From assembly GCA_031284185.1 (NCBI GenBank), contig JAITAJ010000073.1, positions 1 through 12,396 on the forward strand: DNA of 12,396 bases, written 5' to 3'. Shown piece by piece: positions 1-6,591 of this stretch. A program made the position numbers and the translations under genes. The DNA is from Accumulibacter sp. Lineage in GTDB: Bacteria; Pseudomonadota; Gammaproteobacteria; Burkholderiales; Rhodocyclaceae. Below the pieces are notes generated by a model that was given only the letters and a program-made list of their open reading frames with translations, was not told where the DNA came from and did not search any database. How positions within the stretch are numbered: position 1 is the first letter of the stretch; every line of letters starts with the position of its first letter.

Positions 1-758
1 CTTGATGGCCCTTCAAGAAATTCATCCTGATCAGGCCAACTGATGAAATCGTATTTATCGATATGATCATGGACTATAATGATACGACATCGCGGAGTAA
101 AGATCGTAAAAATCGAACGACCGTGGAATAATGCTCGGGAGGAAGGGGGCTTCTTTTATCATATGACCGACTCCAGCTTGAAATGCCGACTTTCAGAGGT
201 GGTGAGCGCGGATATCTTTTTTACGGCTGTGGTTCCGATGGCCGCTCGACGGCGCGATCCTCCCGCGCGGCGACGACCGATTCGTCGCCCTGGCGGCCAA
301 TGGATGATTCAGATGTCCGATGTGGAATACGTCGAACCCTCCCTGGCGCGAGCGCCTTGCTCATACTCTCCCCTTGCCGACCAGCGGCTGGTTGATGTGA
401 CTGTATTGCGGCGGTTTGTGGGCACCGAGCGGCGCCCAGGCCCAATTATAAGCCGAAACCAATGCCGGAAGGGAGATGGGAATTGACGATTGAATTTCAA
501 GAAATCCAAAAAAATTACCTGCAAGCGTGTCGACTCGTGAGAAAGCGCTTTTCTGCGAACCTGGTGGAGTGGGTCTGGAACAGGAATTTTGTCTGTCCCG
601 GCGTGGAATTGTCGGATTTGCCGTTCGTGTTCGGGACAGGCAGGGTAAGACTGCCCGCAAAAAAAGGCAATTCATTCGTCCGGGCCGCTCCGGAATGACG
701 TTGACAAGAAATGATTCTTATATGGAATCGCTCGGCTCATTTACCAATGGAGCCTCTC
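1..758. other. Gene-poor stretch, no supportable gene
   Basis: I see no recognisable gene, tRNA or mobile element here. Open frames exist on both strands, but none has a family motif. A short piece near 242-304 reads PLDGAILPRGDDRFVALAAN with strongly GC-ending codons before a stop, so it may be a coding remnant, but the frame is not continued upstream. Small palindromes are visible: CCTGATCAGG at 26-35, and arms CTGTCCCG (593-600) and CGGGACAG (632-639). A consensus -35 hexamer TTGACA lies at 701-706 upstream of the broken ORF at 759, without a well-spaced -10. Base composition is more AT-rich than in the core genes to the right, which suits decayed or acquired DNA. Confidence 0.6.
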
Positions 759-977
759 ATGGAAACGGCAAAACATGATGATGATCCGAGGATGACGATC
801 TGACTCGTGAGCTGAATGAATTGCTGGATGAGTTCGTCCGGGTTCTGGAGACCAGAAAAAAAAGAGACCGGACAGAACCACGGAGAGAAATTTTCTGATA
901 GGGAAGCCGATGAGGAACTGAAGAGATTCGTGGATTTCACAGAATCCGATCTTGCGAGGGAATTCATGCGGTCATGA
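759..977 (+). pseudogene. Small acidic helical protein, interrupted by two compensating frameshifts
   Basis: An ATG at 759 follows a clear GGAG (749-752) with a 6-nt spacer. The frame opens METAKHDDD and stops at 801-803. A second frame, open from about 785, gives DDLTRELNELLDEFVRVLE and reaches an A8 tract at 856-863. Dropping one A there returns to the original frame, which runs through DREADEELKRFVDF to a TGA at 975-977. One missing base near 785-793 plus one extra A restores a 72-residue protein that is strongly acidic, lysine/arginine-rich and probably helical throughout. I do not recognise the family. Real decay, assembly indels, or slippage on the A8 tract are all possible. That two single-base changes restore one coherent, similar-looking protein supports former or present coding. 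Confidence 0.5.
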
Positions 978-1450
978 TCCAACATTGGTTCCTGGACCAT
1001 TTTTCATGATGCCATCAAAAGCTCCCGACTACCGCTGTCTGCTCAAAAGTTTCGGCAAAGATGATATCACCGGCAGATTTCAACCCTGTTTTTTCACCTT
1101 CAGACACTATACGGCGCAAAGCATAGAGCTTATGCTGACCGCATTGGGCGTCGCTCATGGAGATGATCCGTATGAACGATTTCCTCGAGAATGAAACGGC
1201 GCAACGATTGGCGATGAGACGGCGCGGGACGGGGTGGTGATCCGCCGGCGGTCGGGGACGATCGACCGCGTTCGGCGGGGGTCTCGTGAATTTCTCCGTT
1301 TTGCGCGAGTTCACGCCGGCGCTTTTGCGAAAGGGACGCCACCCATCCCCGGAGAGCCAATGCGATAGCCGCCCCGGCGGTTTGGTCGGCGAAAAGCAAA
1401 ATCCGATAGAATCTCCGTGGTTTCCAAATCGGTTTTTCTCGGAGCGTGTC
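978..1450. other. Gene-poor spacer before the pteridine reductase
   Basis: No gene can be supported. A 62-codon + frame (1006 to 1194, beginning MMPSKAPDYRCLLKSF) and a - frame across the same bases (ATG at 1158, beginning MSDAQCGQHKLYALRR) both look faintly protein-like. Neither has a ribosome binding site or a family motif. The right half becomes GC-rich and holds the palindrome CCGCCGGCGG near 1242-1251. The frame of the downstream reductase stays open back to about 1286, but that N-terminal extension does not match the fold, which starts at the nucleotide-binding strand. Confidence 0.55.
1382..1412 (+). promoter_or_regulatory. Possible sigma-70 promoter for the ptr-ttcA pair
   Basis: TAGAAT at 1407-1412 matches five of six bases of the -10 consensus. 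TTGGTC at 1382-1387 is a weak -35 with a rather long 19-nt spacer. The placement, about 38 bases before the TTG start at 1451, is sensible. The call rests on the -10 and position only. Confidence 0.25.
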
Positions 1451-2188
1451 TTGATCGGCAAAACGGTATTGATCACCGGGGCGGCAAAACGTGTGGGACA
1501 GGCGATTGCCCGGGAGCTGCACGAGGCCGGCGCCAACGTGGTGGTGCATTACCGGGTGGCGGCCGAGGCCGCGATGGCCTTGGTCGATGCCATGAACGCG
1601 GCGCGCGCCGGATCGGCGCTTTGCCTTCGGGCGGACATCCTCGAACGCGACGCGCCGTCCCGGCTGGTCGATCGGGCCGTTGCGCACTTTGGCCGCCTCG
1701 ACGCGCTGGTCAACAACGCTTCGAGTTTTTTCGCCACGCCGCTTGGCGCGATCGACGAAACCGCCTGGAACGATCTGGTCGGCAGCAATTTCAAGGCGCC
1801 GCTGTTCCTGACCCAGGCCGCGGCGCCTCATCTCCGGAAGACGCGCGGCGCCGTGGTCAATATCACCGACATCCACGCCGAACGACCGCTGGCCGGTTAT
1901 CTCCTCTACTGCGCCGCCAAGGCCGGACTGTTGGGCCTGACCCGCGCCCTAGCCGTCGAACTGGCGCCGGACGTGCGCGTCAACGCCGTCGCGCCCGGAC
2001 CGATCCAGTGGCCGGACGACGATGCCTTCGACGAGCCGGCGCGCGCGCGCATCATCGGGCATACTCTGCTCAAACGCGCCGGCAGTCCGTGGGATGTTGC
2101 GCGCGCCGTGCGTTTCCTGTTCAATGATGCGCCTTATGTGACCGGTCAGGTGATCAACGTCGATGGCGGTCGCACGGCCCATCTGTAA
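1451..2188 (+). CDS. Pteridine reductase, short-chain dehydrogenase (PTR1/FolM type)
   Basis: A 245-residue Rossmann-fold SDR, probably reducing dihydrofolate or dihydropterins with NADPH in the cytoplasm. The cofactor loop reads TGAAKRVG (9-16), the TGxxxRxG form characteristic of the PTR1/FolM group rather than the common TGxxxGxG. NNAS follows at 88-91. The catalytic set is D140, Y153 and K157: an Asp sits 13 residues before the Tyr of YCAAK, as in PTR1, where classical SDRs carry a Ser. The C-terminal GQVINVDGG is typical of SDRs. I chose the TTG at 1451 because GGAG (1441-1444) precedes it by 6 nt and it begins directly at the first beta strand. Upstream in-frame codons would add an unrelated extension. 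ttcA follows after 32 bp, probably in the same transcript. The exact pterin substrate is inferred. Confidence 0.85.
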   Translation: MIGKTVLITGAAKRVGQAIARELHEAGANVVVHYRVAAEAAMALVDAMNAARAGSALCLRADILERDAPSRLVDRAVAHFGRLDALVNNASSFFATPLGAIDETAWNDLVGSNFKAPLFLTQAAAPHLRKTRGAVVNITDIHAERPLAGYLLYCAAKAGLLGLTRALAVELAPDVRVNAVAPGPIQWPDDDAFDEPARARIIGHTLLKRAGSPWDVARAVRFLFNDAPYVTGQVINVDGGRTAHL

Positions 2189-2220
2189 TGTAACGCGCAT
2201 CGTTCGCCCCGGAATGCCTC

Positions 2221-3093
2221 ATGAATACATCGAAGAACCTGCAACGCCTGAAACGCCGCCTGGAAGGCGACGCCGGCAAGGCGATTGCCGACTACAACAT
2301 GATCGAGGCCGGCGATACGGTGCTGGTCTGCGTTTCCGGCGGCAAGGATTCATACGCCCTGTTGTCGATCCTGATGGCCTTGCGGCGGCGCGCGCCCGTC
2401 GCGTTTCGGCTGATCGCCATGAACCTCGATCAGAAACAGCCCGGTTTCCCCGCCGACGTGTTGCCGCGCTACCTGTCCGGGCTGGGTATCGAGTACCGCA
2501 TCGTCGAGCAGGATACTTACTCGATCGTCAAGGAAAAGGTTCCCGAGGGAAAAACGACGTGTTCGCTCTGTTCCCGTCTGCGGCGCGGCGTCATCTACCG
2601 GACGGCCAAGGAACTCGGCGCGAACAAGATCGCGCTCGGCCATCACCGCGACGACATCGTTCATACGCTGTTCCTCAACCTGTTTTTCGGCGGCAAGCTC
2701 AAGGCCATGCCCCCCAAGCTGGTGACCGACGACGGCGCGCACGTCGTGATTCGTCCGCTGGCCTATTGCGGTGAGGCCGACATCGCGCGTTTCGCTCACG
2801 GGATGGAGTTTCCGATCATTCCGTGCAATCTGTGCGGATCGCAGAAAAATCTGCAACGCCAGAGGATCCGCGAGATGATGGCCGATTGGGATCGGCGCTA
2901 TCCGGGACGTACCGAATCCGTGTTTACCGCCTTGCAGAATGTCGTTCCCTCACATCTGGCCGACGGAATGTTATATGATTTCAAGGGTCTGCATGCCGGA
3001 AAAGTTAACAGGGACATGGACGGTGGCGATGTCGCGTTCGATGCTCCCCGGCTCGGCGAATCGGCGTCGATCCTGAAATTCCTCATGGCATAA
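2221..3093 (+). CDS. ttcA: tRNA 2-thiocytidine(32) synthetase TtcA
   Basis: ATP- and Fe-S-dependent enzyme that thiolates cytidine 32 of certain tRNAs in the cytoplasm. The 290-residue length fits the family. The N-type PP-loop SGGKDS is at 39-44. The cysteine pair C114-S-L-C117 and the later C202-N-L-C205 supply the conserved cysteines used to hold the [4Fe-4S] cluster. GHHRDD near 140-145 is another family signature. The ATG at 2221 has GGAA (2211-2214) at 6 nt, and the N-terminus begins in family fashion (KNLQRLKRRLEGDAGKAI). It lies 32 bp after the pteridine reductase. No terminator-like hairpin is evident in the 131 bp to the next gene, so partial read-through into it is possible. Confidence 0.96.
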   Translation: MNTSKNLQRLKRRLEGDAGKAIADYNMIEAGDTVLVCVSGGKDSYALLSILMALRRRAPVAFRLIAMNLDQKQPGFPADVLPRYLSGLGIEYRIVEQDTYSIVKEKVPEGKTTCSLCSRLRRGVIYRTAKELGANKIALGHHRDDIVHTLFLNLFFGGKLKAMPPKLVTDDGAHVVIRPLAYCGEADIARFAHGMEFPIIPCNLCGSQKNLQRQRIREMMADWDRRYPGRTESVFTALQNVVPSHLADGMLYDFKGLHAGKVNRDMDGGDVAFDAPRLGESASILKFLMA

Positions 3094-3224
3094 GAGACAT
3101 TGCTTATTTTTTCAATGGTCGAACACCCAAGGCTCGATCGGATGGTTGGAGCGGCACGCTCGGAAACCATGAGAACCGATCCCGGAAGGCCGCGGGGATT
3201 CCGATTTTCGGTAGGGAGGTGACG

Positions 3225-4109
3225 ATGAATGCCACGAATTCTTTTCTTTCCGTTTTGGCCGTCTGCATCTCCGGCAACGCGAATCTGTACGGAAAACTCG
3301 AAAACTCGGAAGCGTCGCGGGCCGTCGATCGCTGCCTCAAGCGGATACAGCGTTCCGTCGAGGCCAGCGGCGGCGGTGTCATTCGGGCCGGCGGCGGCGA
3401 GGTGATGGCCGCCTTTGGCGTGGCGGAGGCTGTGCTCAATGCCGCTGTCGAGATGCAGCAGCGCATCGCCGATCTTCCTCCCGTTTCGGGGGTGAAGATG
3501 TCCATCCGCGTGGGAATTTCCTGTCATGGCGGCTCGCGTTCCGGGCAGTCGGTCGAGGACGCGCTTGCCGTGGAAGCGGCGCATCTGGTGGGTGTCGCGA
3601 AATCCGGGCAGATACTGGCTGTCGGAAGGATTCGCAAATCGCTGCCGGCTTCGATGCGGACGCTGGCGTCCGACACGGGAGCCACGTTGCCGAACGGATC
3701 GGGGCGCAAGGAGGCCATCGTGGAAATATCCGGTTCGGCGGGAAACGTGTCGCTCAAGGATGCAAGCGCCGGTTCCACGGCCACGAGTGGCAACCTGCAT
3801 CTGCGTTATGGTGAGGACGCCGTGGTGCTCGACGAGCAAAATTCCGTCATCGACATGGGGCGCAGCGAAACGTGCAAACTCGTCATCCGCGACCCGCGCG
3901 CCTCGCGCCAGCATGCCACGATCGAGCGGCGAGGAAATCTCGTCGTGCTGATCGACAGCAGCACCAATGGAACCTACGTGACCATCGACGGCGGTTCCGA
4001 GCAATTCGTGAAGCACAGCGAATGCGTCTTGCATGGCAATGGCGTGATCTCGTTCGCCGCTTCATCCTCCGCGCCCGACGCCGACTGCATACGCTTCGAG
4101 TTCAGATGA
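3225..4109 (+). CDS. Degenerate class III cyclase-like domain fused to an FHA domain
   Basis: 294 residues, cytoplasmic, with no signal peptide or membrane segment. Residues about 8-140 align by eye with class III nucleotide cyclase homology domains: AVCISGNANLYGKL matches the strand carrying the first metal Asp, GGEVMAAF the second-Asp hairpin, and VEAAHLVGVAKSGQIL the NxxxR helix. Key residues are replaced: C14 and G58 for the two metal-binding Asp, V116 for Asn and H120 for Arg, so cyclase activity is very unlikely. A Gly/Ser-rich linker leads to an intact FHA domain (about 190-290) with GRS 212-214, SRQH 227-230 and SSTNGT 245-250, the phosphothreonine-binding loops. The inferred role is a signalling adaptor. 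The ATG at 3225 has GGGAGG (3214-3219) at 5 nt. The GTG at 3219 overlaps that site and is less likely. Confidence 0.8.
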   Translation: MNATNSFLSVLAVCISGNANLYGKLENSEASRAVDRCLKRIQRSVEASGGGVIRAGGGEVMAAFGVAEAVLNAAVEMQQRIADLPPVSGVKMSIRVGISCHGGSRSGQSVEDALAVEAAHLVGVAKSGQILAVGRIRKSLPASMRTLASDTGATLPNGSGRKEAIVEISGSAGNVSLKDASAGSTATSGNLHLRYGEDAVVLDEQNSVIDMGRSETCKLVIRDPRASRQHATIERRGNLVVLIDSSTNGTYVTIDGGSEQFVKHSECVLHGNGVISFAASSSAPDADCIRFEFR

Positions 4110-4114
4110 CAGGA

Positions 4115-4635
4115 GCCACGGGTCAGAGGACAGAGATTTGAGAAGACAGAAGACAGAGAAACCGAGCGCTCGGTTTTTCGTCCCTTACCCGGCGCGAAGC
4201 GCCACGGGTCGTCAGAGGACAGAGATTTGAGAAGACAGAAGACAGGGAAACCGAGCGCTCGGTTTTTCGTCTCTTACCCGGCGCGTAGCGCCACGGGTCG
4301 TCAGAGGACAGAGATTTGAGAAGACAGAAGACAGAGAAACCGAGCGCTCGGTTTTTCGTCTCTTACCCGGCGCGAAATACCACGGGCCAGAGGACAGAGA
4401 TTTGGGAAGACAGAAAACAGGGAAACCGAGCGCTCGGTTTTTCGTCCCTTATCCGGCGCGAAGCGCCACGGGTCAGAGGACAGAGATTTGAGAAGACAGA
4501 TGACAGGGAAACCGAGCGCGCGGTGTTTTGTCTCTTACCCGGCGCGAAACACCACGGGCCAGAGGACAGAGATTTGAGAAGACAGAAGACAGGAAAATCG
4601 AGCGCTCGGTTTTTCGTCCCTTATCCGGCGGAAGC
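4115..4635 (+). repeat. Six tandem 86-89 bp repeats, each with two hairpins
   Basis: Units begin at 4115, 4201, 4290, 4379, 4465 and 4551. Their lengths are 86, 89, 89, 86, 86 and about 85 bp; the 89-bp units carry an extra GTC after CCACGGGTC. Each unit has a purine-rich core containing AGAGGACAGAGATTTG, then the palindrome AAACCGAGCGCTCGGTTT running into T5, then a second inverted repeat across the unit boundary (CCCG ... GAA ... CGGG). Differences are few: unit 5 damages the first palindrome, unit 6 has a C-to-T change that still allows G-U pairing, and units 4 and 6 start ACCACGGGCC. Unit lengths are not multiples of three, so this is not a protein repeat. It starts 5 bp after the FHA gene stop. 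Confidence 0.92.
4161..4178 (+). terminator. Terminator-like hairpin of repeat unit 1 (recurs in the other units)
   Basis: ACCGA-GCGC-TCGGT followed by TTTTT lies about 50 bp after the FHA gene stop and would end + strand transcription. Equivalent sites are at 4250-4267, 4339-4356, 4425-4442, 4511-4529 (weakened) and 4597-4614 (with one G-U pair). The stem is only 5 bp with a GCGC loop, extendable by A-T pairs. Single-site strength may be modest, but six copies in series should stop the transcript. Confidence 0.55.
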
Positions 4636-4647
4636 GCCGCAAGTTGA

Positions 4648-4718
4648 TCTGTCTTCTGTCCTCTCTAATCCCTGTCCTCTGAACCTGAGCACTTGGGTTT
4701 CTGTCCTCTGTCTTCTGG
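4648..4718 (-). repeat. Inverted partial copies of the repeat core
   Basis: Read on the - strand, 4682-4648 reproduces the purine-rich core of the array with 32 of 35 positions identical to the consensus by eye. A second, shorter copy (about 4718-4697) carries AGAAGACAGAGGACAG and AAACC but in a rearranged order. Neither keeps the terminator palindrome. They sit between the direct array and the stop codon of the psiF-like gene, so the array is bounded on that side by sequence in opposite orientation. A + strand transcript could pair the core of unit 6 with the inverted core in a stem of about 35 bp. Confidence 0.8.
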
Positions 4719-4727
4719 CCCCGCCTG

Positions 4728-5117
4728 TCACTTGCTGTCGCCCTTGAGGCAGCCGCTCATGAATTTCTTGCGCTCGTCACCCTTGAGTTCTTTCTTGCCC
4801 GCCTCGGCATTGCAGGCTCTCATTTTTTCCCGCTGCGCTTTCTGCGCCGGGGAAGGCGCTTTCTTCTCCCGCTTCGCGGCTTCTCGTTGCGCCGGGGAAG
4901 ATTCTTTCTTTTCCGGCTCCACGGCTTCTTGCCGCGCCGGGGAAGGTTCTTTCTTTTCCGGCTCCGCGGCTTCTTGCCGCGCCGGGGAGGGGGCCTTCTT
5001 TTCCGGCTCCGCAGCTTCTCGTTGCGCCGGGGAAGACGCCTTCCCCTCCGGCTCCGCGGCCCCATGGGCCATTCCTGTCGAAAGCATGAATACGGCCAAG
5101 ACAGCCATGAACTTCAT
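4728..5117 (-). CDS. PsiF-like secreted protein with five 15-residue repeats
   Basis: Small exported protein, 129 residues from the chosen start. Residues 1-19 (MKFMAVLAVFMLSTGMAHG) form a signal peptide. Residues 20-94 are five consecutive 15-residue repeats of the type AAEPEKKAPSPARQE, rich in Ala, Glu, Lys and Pro. The C-terminus, with C102 and C123 in MRACNAEAGKKELKGDERK and the following FMSGCLKG, matches the PsiF repeat family, known from phosphate-starvation-induced PsiF of E. coli. The molecular function of the family is unknown. The second ATG (5117) is preferred because GGGAG (5128-5124) lies 6 nt before it; the first ATG (5120) would be only 3 nt away. It follows hprK by 45 bp on the same strand and converges on the FHA gene across the repeat array. 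No pho box was seen. Confidence 0.8.
   Translation of the reverse strand: MKFMAVLAVFMLSTGMAHGAAEPEGKASSPAQREAAEPEKKAPSPARQEAAEPEKKEPSPARQEAVEPEKKESSPAQREAAKREKKAPSPAQKAQREKMRACNAEAGKKELKGDERKKFMSGCLKGDSK
4836..5060 (-). repeat. Five 45-bp coding tandem repeats within the psiF-like gene
   Basis: The five 15-residue repeats correspond to five 45-bp DNA units. On the + strand they show as recurring GCCGGGGA and CTTTTCCGGCTCC blocks. Variation is confined to a few codons (PAQRE or PARQE; KKAPS, KKEPS or KKESS), which suggests expansion by slippage or recombination. Copy number can change in multiples of 45 without breaking the frame. Confidence 0.9.
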
Positions 5118-5162
5118 CATCGTCTCCCTGAAAATTCGATCGAGTTCCGACTATCGCGCAAT

Positions 5163-6107
5163 TCAGACGTCCCCGTCAAGAACCACTTGCTGTTGCTGGT
5201 TGATGAACTCTCTCATGCTGTCGATTCCACGCATCTGCAAGATACAGTTGCGCACCGCCGCTTCGAGCAGAACCGCCAGGTTGCGGCCCGGAGCGACGTG
5301 GATGTGGACCTTGCGCACCGAGATACCGAGAATTTCCTGCGATTGCGTCTCCAGGGGCAATCGCGCCATGTCATCCATGGGCATGCTCTTCTGCAAGTGC
5401 ACGATCAGCTTCAGCCGCATTTTGCGGCGCGCCGCCGTTTCGCCGAAAATCGTGCGGATGTTGAGCAGCCCCAGCCCACGCACTTCGAGATAGTCCCTGA
5501 GCATACTCGGGCAACGCCCTTCGATGGTCGTCGGCGCTGTTCGCGCCAGCTCGACGATGTCGTCCGCGACCAGCCCGTGCCCGCGCGACACCAGTTCCAG
5601 CGCAAGCTCGCTCTTGCCGATCCCGGAATCCCCGGTGATCAGCACGCCCATTCCAAAGACGTCCATGAATACGCCATGCATCGACACCGTGTCGGCAAAA
5701 TGCCGGGCGAGATAAAGATGCAACAGGTCGATGACCACGGAACAGGCTTTCGTGCTTCTGAACAGCGGCGTGCCCGTCGCCTCGCAGCTTTCCTGCAAAC
5801 CGGGCATCGATTCGAGATCGTCGGCCAGAATGATCGCCGGCGGCTCGTAAACCATCAGGTCGTCGATCCGCTGACGCCAATAGCTTTCACCGACACGCGC
5901 CGCCCAGTTCTGCTCGGCCTTGCCGATGACCTGGATGCGATGGCTGTAAACCAGGTTGAGGTGGCCGACGACGTCCGGGCCGTAGGTCTCCATGTCCTTG
6001 AGTTCCACGTCGCGCTCGGCGCCACAGGCGGCAACCCAGGTCAGCTTGAGTTTTTCGAGATTGTCCTGATAGATCTGGGCAACGCTCAGCTTGCGCGTGG
6101 AAATCAT
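5163..6107 (-). CDS. hprK: HPr kinase/phosphorylase
   Basis: Bifunctional enzyme that phosphorylates HPr (or the related NPr) on its regulatory serine with ATP and reverses this by phosphorolysis. In proteobacteria it belongs to the regulatory PTS branch with EIIA-Ntr. The 314-residue length is normal. The N-terminal domain spans about 1-130. The kinase core has H144 in SMHGV, the Walker A motif GDSGIGKS at 159-166, D182/D183, and the family signature EVRGLGLLNIRTIFG from 208. The ATG at 6107 has AGAGG (6118-6114) at 6 nt. It starts 15 bp after ptsN, so the two are surely co-transcribed. In betaproteobacteria I would expect rapZ next, but a psiF-like gene follows instead. Confidence 0.96.
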   Translation of the reverse strand: MISTRKLSVAQIYQDNLEKLKLTWVAACGAERDVELKDMETYGPDVVGHLNLVYSHRIQVIGKAEQNWAARVGESYWRQRIDDLMVYEPPAIILADDLESMPGLQESCEATGTPLFRSTKACSVVIDLLHLYLARHFADTVSMHGVFMDVFGMGVLITGDSGIGKSELALELVSRGHGLVADDIVELARTAPTTIEGRCPSMLRDYLEVRGLGLLNIRTIFGETAARRKMRLKLIVHLQKSMPMDDMARLPLETQSQEILGISVRKVHIHVAPGRNLAVLLEAAVRNCILQMRGIDSMREFINQQQQVVLDGDV

Positions 6108-6122
6108 GCTCGGCCTCTGGAA

Positions 6123-6569
6123 TCATGCGGTGAATGCCTGGCGGACGGTTTCGGCGTCCCGCGCTTTCGCCAGCGCTTCGCGGCAGGACGGCTCGGAGAA
6201 GCGCTCGGCCAGTTCGGAAAGAATCTGCAAATGCTGTTCGGTCGCCTGCTCGGGCACGAGCAGAACGAAGAGCATCGATACCGGCTCCCCGTCCGGAGAA
6301 TCGAAGGGAATCGGCGTCACCAGCCGGATGAACGCGCCGCAGGCATTTTTCAGACCCTTGATGCGCCCATGCGGAATGGCGATTCCGCGCCCCAGCCCGG
6401 TCGACCCCAGCTTTTCTCGTGAAAACAGGCTGTCGAAGACAGCGCTGCTGGCTATTCCCTGATTGTTTTCAAAAACCAGCCCGGCATGTTCAAAGACTCG
6501 TTTTTTGCTGCTTGCCTCAAGATCGAGAATGACATTCTCCGGGGGTAACAGTTGGGAAATCTGGTTCAT
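6123..6569 (-). CDS. ptsN: Nitrogen-regulatory PTS protein EIIA-Ntr
   Basis: Cytoplasmic phosphoacceptor of the regulatory phosphotransferase chain (PtsP, NPr, EIIA-Ntr), which controls potassium transport and nitrogen or carbon responses in relatives. It has 148 residues. The phosphorylated histidine is H67 in GLGRGIAIPHGR, and the PTS EIIA type 2 fold continues through VSMLFVLLVPEQATEQHL. The start MNQISQLLPPENVILDLEAS fits the family, so the ATG at 6569 is right. However, no Shine-Dalgarno-like sequence is visible before it, and only 22 bases separate it from the T-tract of a terminator-like hairpin. hprK follows after 15 bp. Expression therefore probably relies on a promoter overlapping the hairpins, read-through, or a very short leader. 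Confidence 0.96.
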   Translation of the reverse strand: MNQISQLLPPENVILDLEASSKKRVFEHAGLVFENNQGIASSAVFDSLFSREKLGSTGLGRGIAIPHGRIKGLKNACGAFIRLVTPIPFDSPDGEPVSMLFVLLVPEQATEQHLQILSELAERFSEPSCREALAKARDAETVRQAFTA

Positions 6570-6591
6570 GGAAATGGATTCGATAAATCTG

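Noticed and set aside
112..128. tRNA T-loop-like GTTCGATTT on the - strand
   Set aside because: No acceptor, anticodon or D-arm pairing can be assembled around it.
701..726. Sigma-70 promoter with perfect TTGACA before the broken ORF
   Set aside because: The best -10-like hexamers (TTATAT, TATGGA) lie only 11-14 nt away, too close for a standard promoter, so it is noted only as a lone -35.
1130..1876. 248-codon - strand ORF
   Set aside because: It is antisense to the pteridine reductase with no motif and no ribosome binding site.
4115..4740. CRISPR array
   Set aside because: The units are near-identical over their whole length, with no short constant repeat separated by unique spacers, and no cas genes are present.
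4316..4747. 143-codon + strand ORF running through the repeats
   Set aside because: Unit lengths of 86 and 89 bp change frame each time, so the peptide is an accident of stops being rare in the repeat; it has no start context.
4887..6422. 511-codon + strand ORF
   Set aside because: It lies antisense to psiF, hprK and ptsN, which have clear family motifs; it is a GC-rich shadow frame.
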